From an uncultured Intestinimonas sp. (lineage in GTDB: Bacteria; Bacillota_A; Clostridia; Oscillospirales; Oscillospiraceae): 5,736 nucleotides of DNA. Each line of letters starts with the position of its first letter. Position 1 is the stretch's first letter. A program made the position numbers and the translations under genes. Below are positions 5,133-5,736 of the stretch, piece by piece. The notes beneath the pieces are model-generated. The model made no database searches and had not been told where the DNA came from. It was given only the letters and a program-made list of their open reading frames with translations. Location: contig CAUBHZ010000141.1 of the NCBI GenBank assembly GCA_958435885.1, positions 1-5,736 of the forward strand, read 5' to 3'.

Positions 5133-5736
5133 ATGAAATCAGCAGACACCGACCAAAATGTACTTCCGGATGAGACCTTGTGTCTGCAGGCCGCCTCAGG
5201 TGACCGCGTCGCGGAGGAGATCCTCGTGATGCGCTATAATCGCCTGGTGCGGATCTGTGCCCGTCCCTATTTTCTGGCGGGCGGAGACAGCGAGGATCTG
5301 ATTCAGGAGGGGATGCTGGGTCTGCTGAGTGCCATCCGTGAGTTCCTTCCCGGAAAGGGAAGCACTTTTCGGACCTATGCCGAGACCTGTATCCGAAACC
5401 GAATCCTCTCCGCCATCCGGGCGGCAGCCAGAGATAAGCACGATCCGCTCAACCACTATGTCTCTTACGAAACCCCTCTTTTTGATGGGAACACCGACCG
5501 TTATCCATTCACCGCATCCCGGCCGCCTCTGCAGAATCCTGAGGATATGTATATCAGCAGGGAGGAGCGCCGGGAGCGTCTTGGGACGCTCAAGGGACAG
5601 CTATCCGGTTTGGAGGCAAAGATCCTGACGCTCTTTCTCCGCGGTTATTCCTATGCGGAGATTGCCGCTCAGGTGGAACGGTCCCCGAAAGCGGTGGACA
5701 ACGCCGTGCAGCGCATCCGGCGCAAGGTGGCTCGGC
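5133..5736 (+). CDS. Sigma-70 family RNA polymerase sigma factor, SigH (Spo0H)-like; 3' end outside window
   Basis: The frame is open from ATG 5133 to the window end, giving 201 complete residues; B. subtilis SigH has 218, so perhaps 15-20 residues are missing. It directs RNA polymerase to a dedicated promoter set. Region 2: core-binding FLAGGDSEDLIQEGMLGLL at 47-65, and -10 recognition TYAETCIRNRILSAIRAA at 81-98. Next comes DKHDPLNHYVSYETPLFD at 101-118, which closely parallels the KHIPLNSYASLDKPIFD segment of Spo0H, so SigH-like is preferred over ECF or SigF/G types. Region 4 begins at about 142, with a helix-turn-helix SYAEIAAQVERSPKAVDNA at 173-191 and a basic IRRKVAR end. In B. subtilis SigH controls entry into sporulation and competence. 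That gene usually sits near cysS-rlmB or secE-nusG; here it follows glmM, so this may be a paralog. It has its own consensus promoter. Confidence 0.88.
   Translation, partial: MKSADTDQNVLPDETLCLQAASGDRVAEEILVMRYNRLVRICARPYFLAGGDSEDLIQEGMLGLLSAIREFLPGKGSTFRTYAETCIRNRILSAIRAAARDKHDPLNHYVSYETPLFDGNTDRYPFTASRPPLQNPEDMYISREERRERLGTLKGQLSGLEAKILTLFLRGYSYAEIAAQVERSPKAVDNAVQRIRRKVAR

Overview
The window looks like chromosomal DNA from a GC-rich Gram-positive Clostridia bacterium, most plausibly an Oscillospiraceae gut anaerobe (Flavonifractor/Lawsonibacter-like; the genus is my inference). The reasons are strong G/C-ending codon use, purine-rich Shine-Dalgarno sites, a XerD C-terminus of the Gram-positive type, and a SigH-like sigma factor with clear resemblance to Bacillus subtilis Spo0H. 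All seven genes lie on the + strand and coding density is high.

Layout: (1) positions 1-241 are the 3' end of xerD. (2) Positions 242-395 form the only sizeable upstream gap. It holds a perfect 16-bp hairpin that probably ends the xerD transcript, then an extended -10 promoter. (3) Positions 396-5049 form one tightly spaced gene train (gaps of 6-22 nt): ruvC, ruvA, a two-domain DUF6054/CPCC protein, ruvB, an SdpI-family membrane protein and glmM. (4) Positions 5050-5132 carry a consensus sigma-A type promoter (TTGACA, 18 nt, TATAAT). (5) Positions 5133-5736 encode a SigH-like sigma factor cut by the window edge.

RuvA, RuvB and RuvC together branch-migrate and cut Holliday junctions, and XerD resolves chromosome dimers, so the left two thirds is a recombination and chromosome-resolution block. 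GlmM makes glucosamine-1-phosphate for peptidoglycan precursors. The unusual parts are the two uncharacterised genes embedded in the operon. One is a DUF6054 domain fused to a cysteine-rich CPCC domain and sits between ruvA and ruvB. The other is a short SdpI-like membrane protein between ruvB and glmM. The CPCC half of the fusion has clearly different codon use from the DUF6054 half, which suggests a later domain acquisition. I see no CRISPR array, RNA gene, insertion sequence or prophage.
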